Below, piece by piece: positions 21,268 to 33,746 of a DNA stretch of 64,000 bases. A program made the position numbers and the translations under genes. The notes beneath the pieces are model-generated. The model was not told the DNA's origin, did not search any database, and saw nothing but the letters and a program-made list of their open reading frames with translations. Each line of letters opens with the position of its first letter. Within the stretch, counting starts at the first letter, position 1. Source of the DNA: Parasponia andersonii (taxonomy: Eukaryota; Streptophyta; Magnoliopsida; Rosales; Cannabaceae); the NCBI GenBank assembly GCA_002914805.1, contig JXTB01000136.1, positions 627,573-691,572 on the forward strand, given 5' to 3'.

Positions 21268-22770
21268 CTACCTTGACCCGGAGGCTTGGGTCCGCTTTCC
21301 TTTTTCGGGCCTGGCAGTGTCCTCCTTCGACTGGCTTTCGCTGGTCTTCACGTACTGCTTCAACTTGCCGGCATGGATCGCCATCATAACCTGTGCATAA
21401 ATGCTATGGCAGTTGATGGTGTCATGCCCGTGATCTTTGTGAAATTGGCAGTACCTGTTCCTATTTTTCATGTGCTCAGGAACACCGGACTTGGGCGGGT
21501 CTTTAAAACTGCTTCTATCCCTGTTCTGGAGATAGATCACATCGATCGACATGTTGAGCTCATATTTCGACAGTGGGACCCTCGACGTCTTCCTCCTCTT
21601 GACCGCCTTGGGTTGGGGCTCCCCGCTTCGGAGCTGGTCCTTGGGCTGGTGCAGGCTTCTTTATTCCTTGCAGAGTCGGGGTTTGCACTGGCGCCGTTGT
21701 TATCGTGGCGGAGGCCTTGGGCACTTTCTGGTAGCTTTCAAGCATCCTAAATACCCCTTCCGACTTTGCCTGGATGTCTGCCATGTCATATGGCAAATTC
21801 AAAAGCAGATAGTCCGATAGTATAGATCCCGGCTGCACGCCCCTGACGAACGAGCTTGCGGCTTGTGCCGAGTTGGCGTTGTGCACTAGGGACATCACCT
21901 CTAGGAAACATGACAAGTATTCTCTTTGAGATTCTGTAGTTTGTTCCAAATGGTCAAGGTCTCATATGGTTTTCTGCTGCCTTCGGGCGCCTACGTATTA
22001 CTTTAAGAAAAGTTTGCAGAAATCTTCGAACCTGTTTATGAACTTCTCTGGGAGTTGTCTGAACCATAACAGGGTCGGCTCCGCCAGAGTGGTGGAGAAG
22101 ACTTTGAAGGTCACAGCCTCGTCTCTAGTTTCCAAGGCCATCTTCTGCTAAAAGTGGTATATATGATCGAGGGTGTCGATCTTTCCTTCAAACAGTCTGA
22201 AGGTCAGAGTTATGAAGTCTTTCAGCTTGGGCTCCAGCTGGATCCAGTTAGCGATGGCCATCCGGTTGATCCCTCGTACGATTTGCTCTGTCAGATCATC
22301 GAGGGTTTGGTTTGATGAGCCCCGAGCCTCTTACTCAATTCCACCATCATTTCTTATTTCCAGTTGGGAAGCACACCTTCTGGGCTTTTTCGATATCTTC
22401 TGTCCACTGCTGCTCCAGCCCGGAAAGGTCTTGTCTGGCTTTGTCACTCCCCTTGTATCTGCGATCTGGATAGGGCGGGGACTTCCCTCGGTGGTTGGCC
22501 CCCAGACTCTTGTTGGACCTCTTCATCAAAGTCTTCCCTTCGCTCGCTCCTGGCTTCGCTCGCCAGTAGCCCTTCTAGGCAGGTGTTATCTTTGTGCACT
22601 TCTGCGACTTCATCTTTCAAACACAGGACGGCCTTGTGGGCCATCTCTGCCTTCCGGTTTGCTTCTGCCAGGGCAGCAAGCATTTGGTCCAGCTTTTGCT
22701 CCAGCCTGGTCGTGCTTCCCGGGGGCTCTCTTAGGCGTTGGGACGTGTGCTCCTAGTTGTTATTCTTGAA
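21268..22770 (-). pseudogene. Gag of the Tat-type element (fragmented)
   Basis: The reverse strand keeps recognisable Gag pieces. 21949-21560 encodes SQREYLSCFLEVMSLVHN and SFVRGVQPGSILSDYLLL, followed by a Pro/Ala-rich linker. 21552-21268 encodes the CHC-type motif NRYCQFHKDHGHDTINC and then a basic tail. Upstream (to about 22770) a coiled-coil-rich N-terminus with many Ala, Glu and Lys is split among frames (e.g. 22683-22444). Stops and shifts interrupt it at several points. Confidence 0.8.
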
Positions 22771-22845
22771 GGTGTCATTTAATGTTGTATGGCTTTTTGT
22801 TTGCGATCGTGAGACTCCTACTCTTTCTCTCGCGCTCAACGGATT

Positions 22846-22862
22846 CCCACAGACAGTGCCAA
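22846..22862 (-). promoter_or_regulatory. Primer-binding site of the Tat-type element
   Basis: On the reverse strand TTTGGCACTGTCTGTGGG follows the 5' LTR end by about two bases. It resembles the TGGCGCCGTCTGTGGG site common in Tat-group elements, with a GCGCC to GCAC change. Confidence 0.65.
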
Positions 22863-22864
22863 AC

Positions 22865-23682
22865 TGTTGGTGCGATTCTTACCAGCTGTCCACGTGTCTC
22901 TGAACTGCTGATATTGTATCTATCAACTGTCCACGTATCCTTGCTATCTCAGAGTGCTTTTGACTTCAGGTAGGGTCGGAGAGGCGGGAGTGGCCACCTG
23001 CAAAGACTCTCTAATGCTTAAGTTAGTTGTTTATCCTTGAGTCTGAGAAGCAAAGATAAAGTTTTTCTCTGTATATAATCTATCTTCTTCTCCTCCTTGA
23101 GGGGGAAGCAAGACTCGTATATATAATCCTGGAACTGGGAGTTTTTTTGGCTCTCAATCCCAGAATCGAGTACCTTTTCTCAACATGACTTACTCCAGAG
23201 ATCACGGGCCGTGATTTTCCTTACATTATCGTTGCCTGCTTTCTGCCGTCCCTTACGACTCGAGCCTGTCGGGGGCAAGACTTTGACAAACCACCGTTCT
23301 GTCAGGACAGTTTGCCCAATATGCGCACCTACCCAGGATCGCATTAAATGTTCTGTCTGGGTCTGGAGCAGTATGTCGCCTCCTATGGTCTTCTGGCGGA
23401 AGACCCTCGGAGTTTCTGACCCTCAGCTGCTGAGACAAAGACTGGATTGGGCTGAACCGTTCAGGGTCTGAGATGGATTCGGCCCTGACCTCGAATAACT
23501 CATGGATCCATGCAGTACCACATGCGACTCGTGTGGCTTTTAAATGATTACTCTGAGCACATGTCGGACGACATGCCCCCTTTGTGATCTGTTCTGCCAC
23601 TCAATCGTCCGTCCATATGACACATGATCTAAGAACGGATCATTCAATCATCCACGTGGCACGTAATCTAAGAACCGGCCCA
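22865..23682 (-). repeat. 5' LTR of the Tat-type element
   Basis: About 818 bp and homologous to 14406-15189. The inner end is TGTTGGTGCG on the plus strand. Near the outer end a segment (tcaatc...atctaagaac) is duplicated in tandem with a period of 43 bp (23601 and 23644), which accounts for most of the extra length. The exact outer border is uncertain. Confidence 0.8.
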
Positions 23683-24350
23683 GAATGTCCTCTCCTCGTG
23701 GATCTGGAGATAAAGAGAAGACAATGTTCTACACAAATAGTGACCTCTGACACATAGGCACTCATTTGTGGTTGTAACTAGTATATTTTGGGACCACTAC
23801 CACGTGTGAGATTTACTCATTGCTCATGGTATAATGTCTCGCAGGGAACCGAGTAGACATCTCACTTGGGTCAGTCGACGGGTTGACCCTTCATACCCCA
23901 GTTCCTATTTCGGTACCTTGAGAAGTGATACGGGGTTCGGGAGGGTCGGGCGGATTTAGCTGACTTCTTCTTACTTTGAGGTCAGCAAAGACCTCTGTGC
24001 TTTTCACGTGCTTCCTTTATGGCAGCATGACGCTATAAAAAGCATATAATTAATGATGTGGCCATATTCCTACTGCACAAGTAATTAATTTAACGTGATT
24101 AGCCTCATTAATCTCTAGTCTAATTGCTGCCTTAATTCTTTGATTGATGCCACGTGTTGACTATGGAGCAGAAGAAAATAACAGGTCCCGTGCAAACTTT
24201 AATCCTAATATTTTTGAGTTACCATTATTTAATTAGAATATAATAATTAATCGCTATTTAACAAGTAGCATTAATATTTATCATGATACAATTAATTGTA
24301 TCAATCATGAGAAAACTAAATCGATTCTCACACTAGTCAGTGAAATCATG
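23683..24350. other. Transition segment beside the gypsy LTR, origin unclear
   Basis: About 380 bases (23683-24060) stay GC-richer than the spacer further right, with phrases such as gggttcgggagggtcgggcgg, but no ORF or LTR match inside the window. It may belong to another retroelement whose rest is missing. After 24060 the usual AT-rich spacer resumes. Confidence 0.4.
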
Positions 24351-25757
24351 TGCTATTGGTATTAAAAAAGAAAAGTTGAAATTAGAGTTAGGTGCAAATC
24401 AAGGGAGTATATATAATTGAAATTAGAATTGATGCAAACCATGCAGTGAGTATAATATGTGTCTATATAAATTCATAAATTTATAATTACCTATAATATA
24501 TTTGCTTTCATTTCAGTAACTAGCTAGCTATTAACATTTATTCTCGCTTTGGGTATTAATCATTCGATTTACTGCTTGATTAAGAAGCACTTAAATATAT
24601 TAGCTTCTTTCTCTAGCAAACTGACAAAAAAAATGTTAACCAAAATGCATTTTTGAATGGCAAAGCGACTTACGTATAGAATCTTTGACAGTTATGAGAG
24701 CGTCAAGAAAATATAGTCGAGGTCGAGTCAAAACCCGCGTATGCTGCAATTTGAATACAAAGTCAATGGTTAGCTTTATATTATTGAACCAACAATGTAT
24801 TGATGGTTCTTTTCTTTGGTTGAAGTTCAACACTTCAACCATAATATGGTTGCTCAAATTAATTTTTGAATATAAATTTACACCTCAGTAGAATATAAAA
24901 CTAATCATGTTACGTTCTATTTAACATAAATTTTCCTTAGGAGTCAGTAATGTCATATTAGGGCCCATATTCGAATATTATTCATTATAATATAATTTAA
25001 CGTTTAGAAAAAAGTGTTACAGGTAAATGTTTCTTGTGTCTTATAACAAAAATGAACAAAATTTTTGGCATATTTTAAATAAATGTCATTTTTTTTAAAT
25101 AGTGCAATAAAATGACTAGTTTTTTTAGTGTATATATCAAGTGTAGAATATACCTAAACTAAAACTGATATATAAATAGATATACCAAATGTAATACATA
25201 TGTTTGGTCATTTAGCCATAAAAAAAAACTGATATTTATTAAAACAAAATGCTAAAAAAGGACACACATTCCAATTATTCATTTTTTTTCTTGTCCAAGA
25301 AAACATTAATCTGTTAATCATGAATAGGAACAACATAATTTTAGTTGTTAGTAATAATCTTCTAGTTTAATTTATGTCATGATGGACAAAGTGATCAGAT
25401 GAATTGAAACCTAAAATATTAAATATGGTGTCATGAAAAAGAGCAACGTTGGAGGCCATTTATGACCAAATCAACTAAACAAAAAAATTGTGAAAAAAAA
25501 TACATATGTATACATATGATATCGAAGTCAATAAAGGGGTTGAGAGTAGGTGACTTGAGAGCCTCTTACGCACCTTATATCCATTAATTACCGTCCAATA
25601 ATTAATAAAGAAAGGGTATAATAAAGGGTACTCATAAGTCTTCTAATATCATCAGCTTTTGACTTTCTAGTCTTCAACTTAAGCACCTGGTTTAGGTTGT
25701 AACTTAATTAAATGCCCAACAACATGGAAAGTGAGATATATTTGTAATTTTGTATTA

Positions 25758-25764
25758 NNNNNNN
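25758..25764. other. Assembly gap (7 N)
   Basis: Seven undetermined bases in otherwise ordinary spacer. The 67-codon frame that spans it on the reverse strand should not be trusted. Confidence 0.99.
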
Positions 25765-26415
25765 CGTCTGCCTTAGTACCATATATGTAGATGACCTTAA
25801 ACGGAATTTTCTCTTTTTGGTTATAATTGCATGTGGAGCTAACGATGAAAATTACTGTATTATAATTAAGATAGACTAGCATACCGCAGACATTTAATCA
25901 AAGAAGAAATGCGTTATTAATTTTGAACAAGTGGATCTAAAGCTCCAGACGAAAGAGATTCCTTAAAAAAGCAAAATCTAAAAGTATTTTTTGGGGAAAT
26001 TGATAATTCCATTAGTTTTAAAAAAAGAAAACAAAGAAGTGTAGGCTTTTGAAATTTGAAATCCATTCGTCAGATGAAGTGTTTGTTTAGGACCGCTAAG
26101 ATGATTTGAAAGTTTCAAACCAAGTAGATATTCGGGGAAAAAAAAAGTAGATGGTTCGAAAAGTAATTTTAAAACGAGTCAAAAGAAGAACTAAGAGAGA
26201 GAAAAAAAAAGGGTAACTTTTAAACAAGGTTTTTTTGGTAGGGCTGCCCTTTGAATTTGACACAGTTTGGCAAATTGGCCCCTGAAAAACAAGTTGTGGC
26301 AATTAAGTATTTATATTTTAAAATCTCTCCCAAAATATTAAAGGGCTATTACTTTTGAATGAGCTTTGGTTTAATATCTATATTGTTGATGGAGGTTTTG
26401 TCAATAATGAATTTT

Positions 26416-26529
26416 GAGATTTATGAGATGTGACTTATGTATGAAACGAATTGAATAATAAAGGAAAATAAAGAGATTTATGAGATGTGATTTATGTGTG
26501 AAACGAATTGAATAATAAAGGAAAATAAA
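26416..26529. repeat. 57-bp tandem duplication
   Basis: Two consecutive copies starting gagatttatgagatgtga at 26416 and 26473 differ at only a couple of positions. The near identity points to a recent duplication. Confidence 0.92.
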
Positions 26530-26584
26530 GAGACACAAATTTTATAATGATTCAAGTTCCAAAAAAGATGAGCCTACGTCTATT

Positions 26585-26726
26585 ATTCTTCATTATTTTT
26601 TAGAGAATTACAAGAACTTCTTTAAGTCTATAAGAGTAAAAAGAAAATTACAAAGATTCTTCATTATTTTTTAGAGAATTACAAGAGCTTCTTTAAGTCT
26701 ATAAGAGTAAAAAGAAAATTACAAAG
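26585..26726. repeat. 71-bp tandem duplication
   Basis: Two consecutive copies starting attcttcattattttttag at 26585 and 26656, with one visible difference (gaacttc versus gagcttc). It lies 55 bases after another tandem duplication. Confidence 0.93.
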
Positions 26727-29700
26727 AGAGTATATAATGAATTTATTGTAAGATGAAAAATAATGAGAATAAGCTTCCTTTATAAATACGAGGATAGCCC
26801 AATATTTCTTAGTTGTGAAAATGAGAAAATTCATAAGTTGAAGATATAATTTTATATAATAATACAGAATTAGGTAATAACTAATAAATAGATTATTTGA
26901 TCTAAGAACTTATTTTTGTTTCTTTGCATATTATCCAAGACTTGATCTAGTTCCTTTTAGGGTCAATTCAGGTCATATATTATCGATTCAGGTTGAATAT
27001 ATTGAGCGGCTGGTTATTCAATTCTCTCCCGAAGGAGACAAAGGCATGATCCTTACGGTCGCTTCCGTGAGGCAACAATATGTTATATGTGTATAGGGTT
27101 TTGTTAACTTTTTTATATTTATATTATTTCTTCTCTTTTTGTAAAGAAACAACAAACACTTTGTAAGTAATCTGGTTAGTTTAAAGTGATTTCTGTTAAG
27201 TTATATAAATTTAAGTCAATCTTAGACTTTAGTTAAATTTGAATTAACAACACTCCATTTCCATCCAATCTTACATTTTCTAGAATTCCAACGTTGTCCA
27301 TAATGAACAGAGCACATGACCTGCACATGCTTGTTCCCCGTCCAAAATTAACAGCCCTTTAACGTTTTGGGAGAGATTGCAACTGTTTTAAAAATTTAAT
27401 TACTTAATTACCACAATTTTTTTTTTCTTTTTCAGAAGCCAATTTGTCAAACTGAGACGAATTCAAGTTCATGGGGCAAACCTGCTAAAACCCCTTTAAA
27501 CAATGACCTCCATTTTATTTGTGTTCTGTTATGTAAAACGTTTTTCTTTACACTTTCTTTTGGCGTTGTAGGGATGGACATGGATTTCATATGATTATTA
27601 AAAGGGGAAAAAAAAAATCAAAAAGCCGAATATATAACCCGATTATGCTAAAACTATTATGGAGTTGTTTCAATCCTGATTTTCCACTTATGGTGATCAG
27701 TATTTAAGTCAACAGTGCCATATAGGCATTATTCTTATTAAATATATATCTATGTATTGGTGCTTCTTCGATGGGAATAGAGTTTTTTTACCCATGAATA
27801 GTTATTCAATTTCTAATTGAGATTATCGGATTTTGATCTAATATTATAATAATATTAGTGATTGTACAAAAATCCAATGTAATTAAAACTCATATAAATG
27901 TAAAAAGTTATTTGTGTTTAAAAGATGTGTAACTTGTTAATGACATGATGAGTTGGATAAGTTTTTATTTTTATTTTTTTTCAATTCTCACTCTATAATT
28001 TGATTTTTGGTATTTTTATACTCTTTTCCTGTTTTTTATTCCTTAAATTATCATCTGTTATTCTAATTAGTTATAATTATATTTTTCTTTCTTCTTTAGA
28101 TTTTTTTATTTTTTTTGAATATTAATTTACTCTCTCCTTTTATAACTTAATACTTTTTTTTGGCTTCATGTTTTTTTTCTATACCATTATATATAAATTT
28201 TTCATTTTGCTGTAGTATCTCTTTTTATTGTTATTTTAATATATTTTTTCTTCTCACTCTCTCTTTATGTTTTTATTTTTTGAGTTCGGGTTTCTTCTCC
28301 TTTCTTATTATAACAGTATCTATAAGTCTTTCATTTTGCATATATTTTACATATAGACTCGATCATAGCCATTTTAACATAGGATAAATACTTCTTTCAA
28401 AATAATGATAATAATAAATACAATTTCGTTAAAAAAAAATCACATTATCCATATATGATGGTCCTTGCTACTTGCCTACTTCATATGATCGTAAAAGTTG
28501 ATTAAAAGCTATTTATAACATGTTCCGAGTAAAAGTAGAAAATTAGTTATTTATTCTAACAAATAGTAAATCCAGAAATTGAAAAAAAAAAAAAAAGAAA
28601 AAACCGTGGCAAGACTAAGAAATGCATGGTACCTCCCAACAATTTATAACGGCTAGATTTGCAATTTTGTTAATATTTAATGTCTTAAGCATTTCACCTT
28701 GTCAAGTGAGTTCTACATAAATTTCAAGTTTTTTTTTCCTCTTTAATTGTAGAAAGAAACAATGCCATATTCTATACTGCTTCATAAATCTTGGTCCATA
28801 TTCTAAATTGTCTCATAAATTTTGGTCGAATATGTATATTATGAAAATTAGATGGGTTATTGGAGACATGCAAAGAAATAAGTGCAACTTCTACTAAGAT
28901 ATTTTGGGTCACAGTATAGTATAGCAATAATGCTTGCTCATTTAAAGTGATTTTTTTTTTCACCCCAATTCCGACCGGATGTTTTTGTGCCAATTTTTTT
29001 CATAAAACACTATATACTTGCACGAGTATGAGATACGGTGAAAAAGAAAGTGGTCAAATATATATGTTTATAAATCAGTAGCTATATTAAGTTGCTAAAA
29101 ATTAAAAAAAAAAAAAAACAAGAGAAGAAAACCCGATCAGCTCTAACAAACAGGTGATTTGATTTTTTTTCCCCTCAACAAATCATTCCACTCCACCAAC
29201 CCATTCTCTCCTTTTTTTTTTCTTTTTTTTTTCCCCTGAAAATCCACCACCCATTCTTATGTCATTGGGAATCGCAACGAGGGATTTCCCGCCAGAATTA
29301 GAGTGGAATATAAATATATGAATTTGTCTTGCATGTGTTTCTTTTTACCTCTATATAAGTATTAATTTTTTTTAATATTTATTATATTAAAAAATAAAAT
29401 AAAAAATATTAATAATATATATTTTTTATATATTTCATATTATAATTGTTGTGTATATACTTGCTAAATTCAATCTCTTACGAAATTGACTTCACATCGA
29501 TTTGCCATCAAAGTAAATATTTTTACTAAAAACCAATTAAATACTTTTATTAGAAATAATAAAAATAAGGATATTTCAGGATATTTTTATAATGAAACAT
29601 AATGAACTTTACGCGTCAAATTTTTGAAAAGCTTGCTAAAAACAATTTTTTTATTTTATTTTTTAAAGCCTATAATCTTACAAGTGCTCAACCCTATTTC

Positions 29701-32700
29701 AATCTAAAAATAATCGTCTATACACAATAATCCCAAACAAGCGTTGAAAGTTTGTGTTTTAACCATAGTTTTTATTTTATTTAATTTGCTAGGATGCAAA
29801 TAGCTTATTGATTTCTTCTTCTTAGGCTTTAGGTTTAAGCATTTTTATTTTTCTTAACGAAAAAGGAGAAAAGAAAAGTTCAATAGTAACAACGACAATT
29901 TTTTCCCCCCCATAAAAGTAAAGGTATCTTGTACCCATAACTTTCCAAGTTAAAAAAAGATGCCTAAATATGGATTTAAGAATTGACTTCCATATACCAA
30001 AATATACTTCATGAAGGCACTTGTCACTCCCGCTTTTTCCTTAGTAAAGCAAAATTTTCTGGAAACGTTGGCCTTGGGTGGTACTTGAAAAGAAAGAGTA
30101 ATTAAGCAGCTCAAATCCATCTAAATTACCTTGGTGGTTAACTTAATTTGACATTATTACAAGAAAGGTCTCTTTTTGGAAAGAGATCGCCTGGTTTAAC
30201 TAATTTTGTAGCCAAGACAACCCACAAGATGAAAATCTAAAGGGGAATCTCAGTTTGTTTGGTCTTGGATATCATATAGTTCCTCTTGTACATAGTATGG
30301 TCTACATAATGTTTCATAATTTTATTTTCAAAGTACTCTGAAATTAAGGATATAGCCTCGGAGGAAGTGAAGGTGGATATCGGGACTTTTGGGCCATAAA
30401 TTTGTTAATTACCAATAGTGTGTTACAATTTGATTTGTCGTTATAAGAAAAGAAAAATATTCTGAATTGTGATCTTTTTACAAATTTAACTATATTTTTT
30501 GATTTGTGCAAAATTATAAATTTATATTTTAAATTTTTATAAATTTATATATTTGGTGTACAGATTAGGTAATTTGTACCAACCATTTTAAATTATTTTT
30601 AATAAATTTATTGTGTTAATCAACATAAATAAAATTCCTCAATTTAGATTTCATATTTAGTGAGAAATTTGTTTATTAATTTATATGCATAAGTTATAAA
30701 TATGCAGAGATTTGAAATATAAAAGTATAATTTTATACAAGTTAAAAGATATAACTAAATTTACAGATTGATTATACTCCTGTATATTTTTTTTTGTTTT
30801 GTAGATAACCCAAAAAAGAATATGCTTTTACAGTCTTATAATTATATAGACGAGAAAATTAAAGCTAATTTAGATATCCTCTCATTAATCTAGCTAACTA
30901 GCTCTGCAAGTAGAAATTAATTATGTGAAGGTCGGTAAACTCATTTTGGAGAATTAAATTATTAAGATTGCAATATGTATGAGCTAAGCCATCTCACAAA
31001 AAATTTTCTCCTTTTTTTTTCAGAAAATAAAAATATTTAAGGCCATTATTAGATATGGGAAAGAAAATTTTGATGACGTAGTAAAAATTTATTAGACCTC
31101 CCCTTTAGAGCTGGTCAAAATACTCCTCAATTCTTCTACTCTAATAGCTAGTCTTGTTTGTTATTTAATTTATGTATTGTGAATTACATTAGATAAGAGT
31201 TCTAGGAAAAAATGTTTTCTGCAAAAAAAATTGTTGAGTTTAAATTATTTCATTTTATAGAATTGATATTATTACTTCACTTGATTGCCTCAGTATCTTT
31301 GCAGTTCTTTATTTTCTTATTTGGTGTTTTAAATGCGATTGATAAGAAAGAACTAAGTTTCTTTAAGGAAAAAAATTATCAAATTACTTCATATGATCAA
31401 AGGCAGTAGTGAGCCCAAATGGAACGGGACAAGAATATCCTAACCCATTTCAGTTTGAATACATGTGGATGCATAATTAAACACCACATAAACTACACAT
31501 AAAAGACCTAAATTACTATAATGCATGGGCCATACTGGCATGATATATTTGGGGTAGTTTGCTATTTGTGAGCGAGCGGCAATGATGGATATTATGTATT
31601 ATTATCATATTGTATTATTCAATATGTATGACAATTCATCTAAACATTCTCAAAAGAATCTTTTGAGCTCCAAAACATCTTTAGAAGTCTTGTCAAACAG
31701 GCCCTAAATAAAAGTCCTATTTTCCCTTTAAAAAAATTAATTACAAAAATTAAGGATTAATCATTGCTGGCATTTATGAATGCTGTTGTGCGCCGTGCTT
31801 ATAATATATCATTACTATAATCTTACCATGTTTTTTCCCGATCTCTATATCTAAATAAGGATAAAAGACTGACAATTAATTAACATAAACTAAATTATGC
31901 ACAAGTCTAATTATTCTCTGTCTCTATCTCTCTGATCTATTTGTAGTTATACATGTATAGTGCGATCAACTTAGACCACTTAGTAATAAAAATGGGAAAT
32001 GTTCATACAAAATGATTTAGAGGGCGTAGGGTAATAAGGTGCTAGATCTTCGTATCATGCATGATGTTATTAGTTGAGAATATCATGCATAATACTAGAG
32101 AGAGAGAGAGAGTAAAACACATATCTACGTATTAAAAGAGGTAAATTTTTTACTTGGTTGATTAATTCCTAGAATCATGACAAAAATCTTGAATAAGTGT
32201 GCAAATTAGTTAGACATGCTCCAAAAAATAATGTTGCCGAAAAAACAATGGTATATTAAATAGTTGCAAGTTGGAACCTCTCACCTCTGATCTGATCTGA
32301 TCTGATCCCTTATAAATTATAAACAGGTTGTGTATTAATTAGCAACACAAAATATTAATATAAACACAAATTTTACGACTAATTGAGCTAGCTCCAACTT
32401 GTACGAGAATTTAAGCAGGATCTACATGCGTCTTTCGTCCGATCCTAACGTTATATATAGATATACCTCAATTCCTTTGTAGTAAAACAAAGCAAAACCG
32501 AGAAAGACTGCAATTAATACAAAAATATTGGACTTTAAACATCATTAATTATGTCGTTATTATGTATACCCACCCTCCTTATTATACATATTCATTATAC
32601 AAAAGCACGTTGGTTTCGAATGATGTTAGCAACTGATATATTAATAACCATCAATATTTCACCAGATAAGCCTCAGTCTTTCATGTAGATATACATGTTT

Positions 32701-33189
32701 TAGCTATTGGGTCCAAAAACCATGGCTTGGCATAGTAATCAATACATGGCAGTTTAGTTTTTGACTGTTTAAGTCGTTCAGTACAGACCAGACTTGGCCT
32801 ATTAGTTTGAGTAATTATAGAAAATGACCTTTTTCTACACTTCAATTTCACAAACGTTTTTTTTTTCGCCGATTATATCGAACCCACAATTTCTATTGAG
32901 TTAACGCATATCAGTTTTTTTACCGAGTATAGCTAAACTTATTATATACATATATTTGAACTGATAGTTACATACTCACTCTTTCGCTTAAAAAAAAAAA
33001 AGGAAAGTGTAAAAACAGGGTCATTTCGCTTGAGGCCCCATTAGTTTCTCTGTCACATTTCACTAGATGAGTTTCGGGCCCAGTCGTGGTATAAGTTGTT
33101 TGGAAATTAGGCTTTTACGGCAGTTTCAGAAAAAGAAAAAAAATTGAAAGTACGGTGGCCTGGTTTTTAGTTGGTGCAGTATGGTTTTT

Positions 33190-33300
33190 ATTAGAAAAAT
33201 ATCATTTTCTAAAACATATATTTAGAAAAATACCAATTTAAAAAATTAACTAGAAACCATCAGTATATAACTCATAACTACTAGCCAGTAAATGGGTATG
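33190..33300. mobile_element. Partial copy (one arm) of a snapback element
   Basis: ttagaaaaatatcattttctaaaac followed by a second ttagaaaaatacca and then ctagaaaccat...taactactagccagt resembles the left arm of the elements at 33510 and 50166. The opposite arm is not present. Confidence 0.5.
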
Positions 33301-33455
33301 AAGCCCGTTTTAAAGTCTCTGTTCTAGCCCAAAGAGGTAGTCCCATGTTTTTAGGTATCCATATACCGTTTTAAGTAAGACTATTTAATACAAGAACCCC
33401 TAAAGTCCAAACTATTTGTAAAGGGTTTCTAACACTTTTATATAACAAAGATAAA

Positions 33456-33476
33456 ATATATATATATATATATATA
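33456..33476. repeat. (AT)n microsatellite
   Basis: About 21 bases of alternating AT between two copies of the snapback family. Confidence 0.9.
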
Positions 33477-33509
33477 GTGAGACATTTTTTTTTCAATTCT
33501 CAGACCGCT

Positions 33510-33746
33510 TATTTTAGAAAAATATCACTTTCAAAAGTTTTTTAAAAACACCATTTTAAAAAATGGTTACTAGGTACTAGTGTTTGAAAATTGGTTATCA
33601 GTTATCGGTTATCAATTATATACCAGTTACAAATATCTTTGGTTACTAATTACCAGTACTCGAAAACTGATTACCAGTTGCTAATTACTATTTTCAACAT
33701 GACATGTTTCTAAACATTTATAAAAAGTGTCAGTTTCTAAAACAAT
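33510..33746. mobile_element. Snapback MITE-like element
   Basis: The left end tattttagaaaaatatcacttt and the right end, read in reverse complement (attgttttagaaactgacactttt), match imperfectly over about 75 bases. The loop is made of degenerate ggttatcagttat / ggttactaattac repeats. The same organisation occurs at 50166-50397. No coding capacity and no clear target duplication. Confidence 0.6.

Larger units (their letters stand above)
14406..23682 (-). mobile_element. Decayed Ty3/gypsy element of the Tat lineage
   Basis: A 9.3-kb element lying on the reverse strand, visibly GC-richer than its flanks. From right to left: 5' LTR (22865-23682), primer-binding site, gag, protease, RT/RNase H, a second RNase H, integrase, two tandem-repeat arrays, an antisense ORF, polypurine tract, 3' LTR (14406-15189). 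The second RNase H after the normal one and the antisense ORF between pol and the 3' LTR mark the Tat/Ogre/Retand group. All ORFs carry stops or frameshifts, and the LTRs differ by many substitutions and small indels, so this is an old insertion. I could not find a matching target duplication. Confidence 0.9.
24351..33180. other. Long gene-poor AT-rich spacer
   Basis: Nearly 9 kb without a convincing gene. Open frames are short, hydrophobic or Lys/Asn-rich and follow T or A runs. It contains the N gap, two local tandem duplications (26416-26726), a (CTGAT)n microsatellite (about 32286-32307) and GA repeats at about 32098-32113. A short GC-richer stretch at about 27000-27070 (ctctcccgaaggagacaaagg) may be a retroelement scrap. 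Confidence 0.55.

Noticed and set aside
20143..22973. Plus-strand frames in the Tat element (up to 198 codons)
   Set aside because: They are antisense to recognisable gag and pol sequence and show no pattern of their own, unlike the antisense ORF at 15441-16045.
25679..25882. Reverse-strand frame across the N gap
   Set aside because: Seven undetermined bases lie inside the frame and it has no similarity to known proteins.
28160..28387. 75-codon hydrophobic frame (MASCFFSIPLYINFSFCC...)
   Set aside because: It is a translation of T-rich sequence. It looks like a membrane protein only because of the TTT/TTC/TAT codons.
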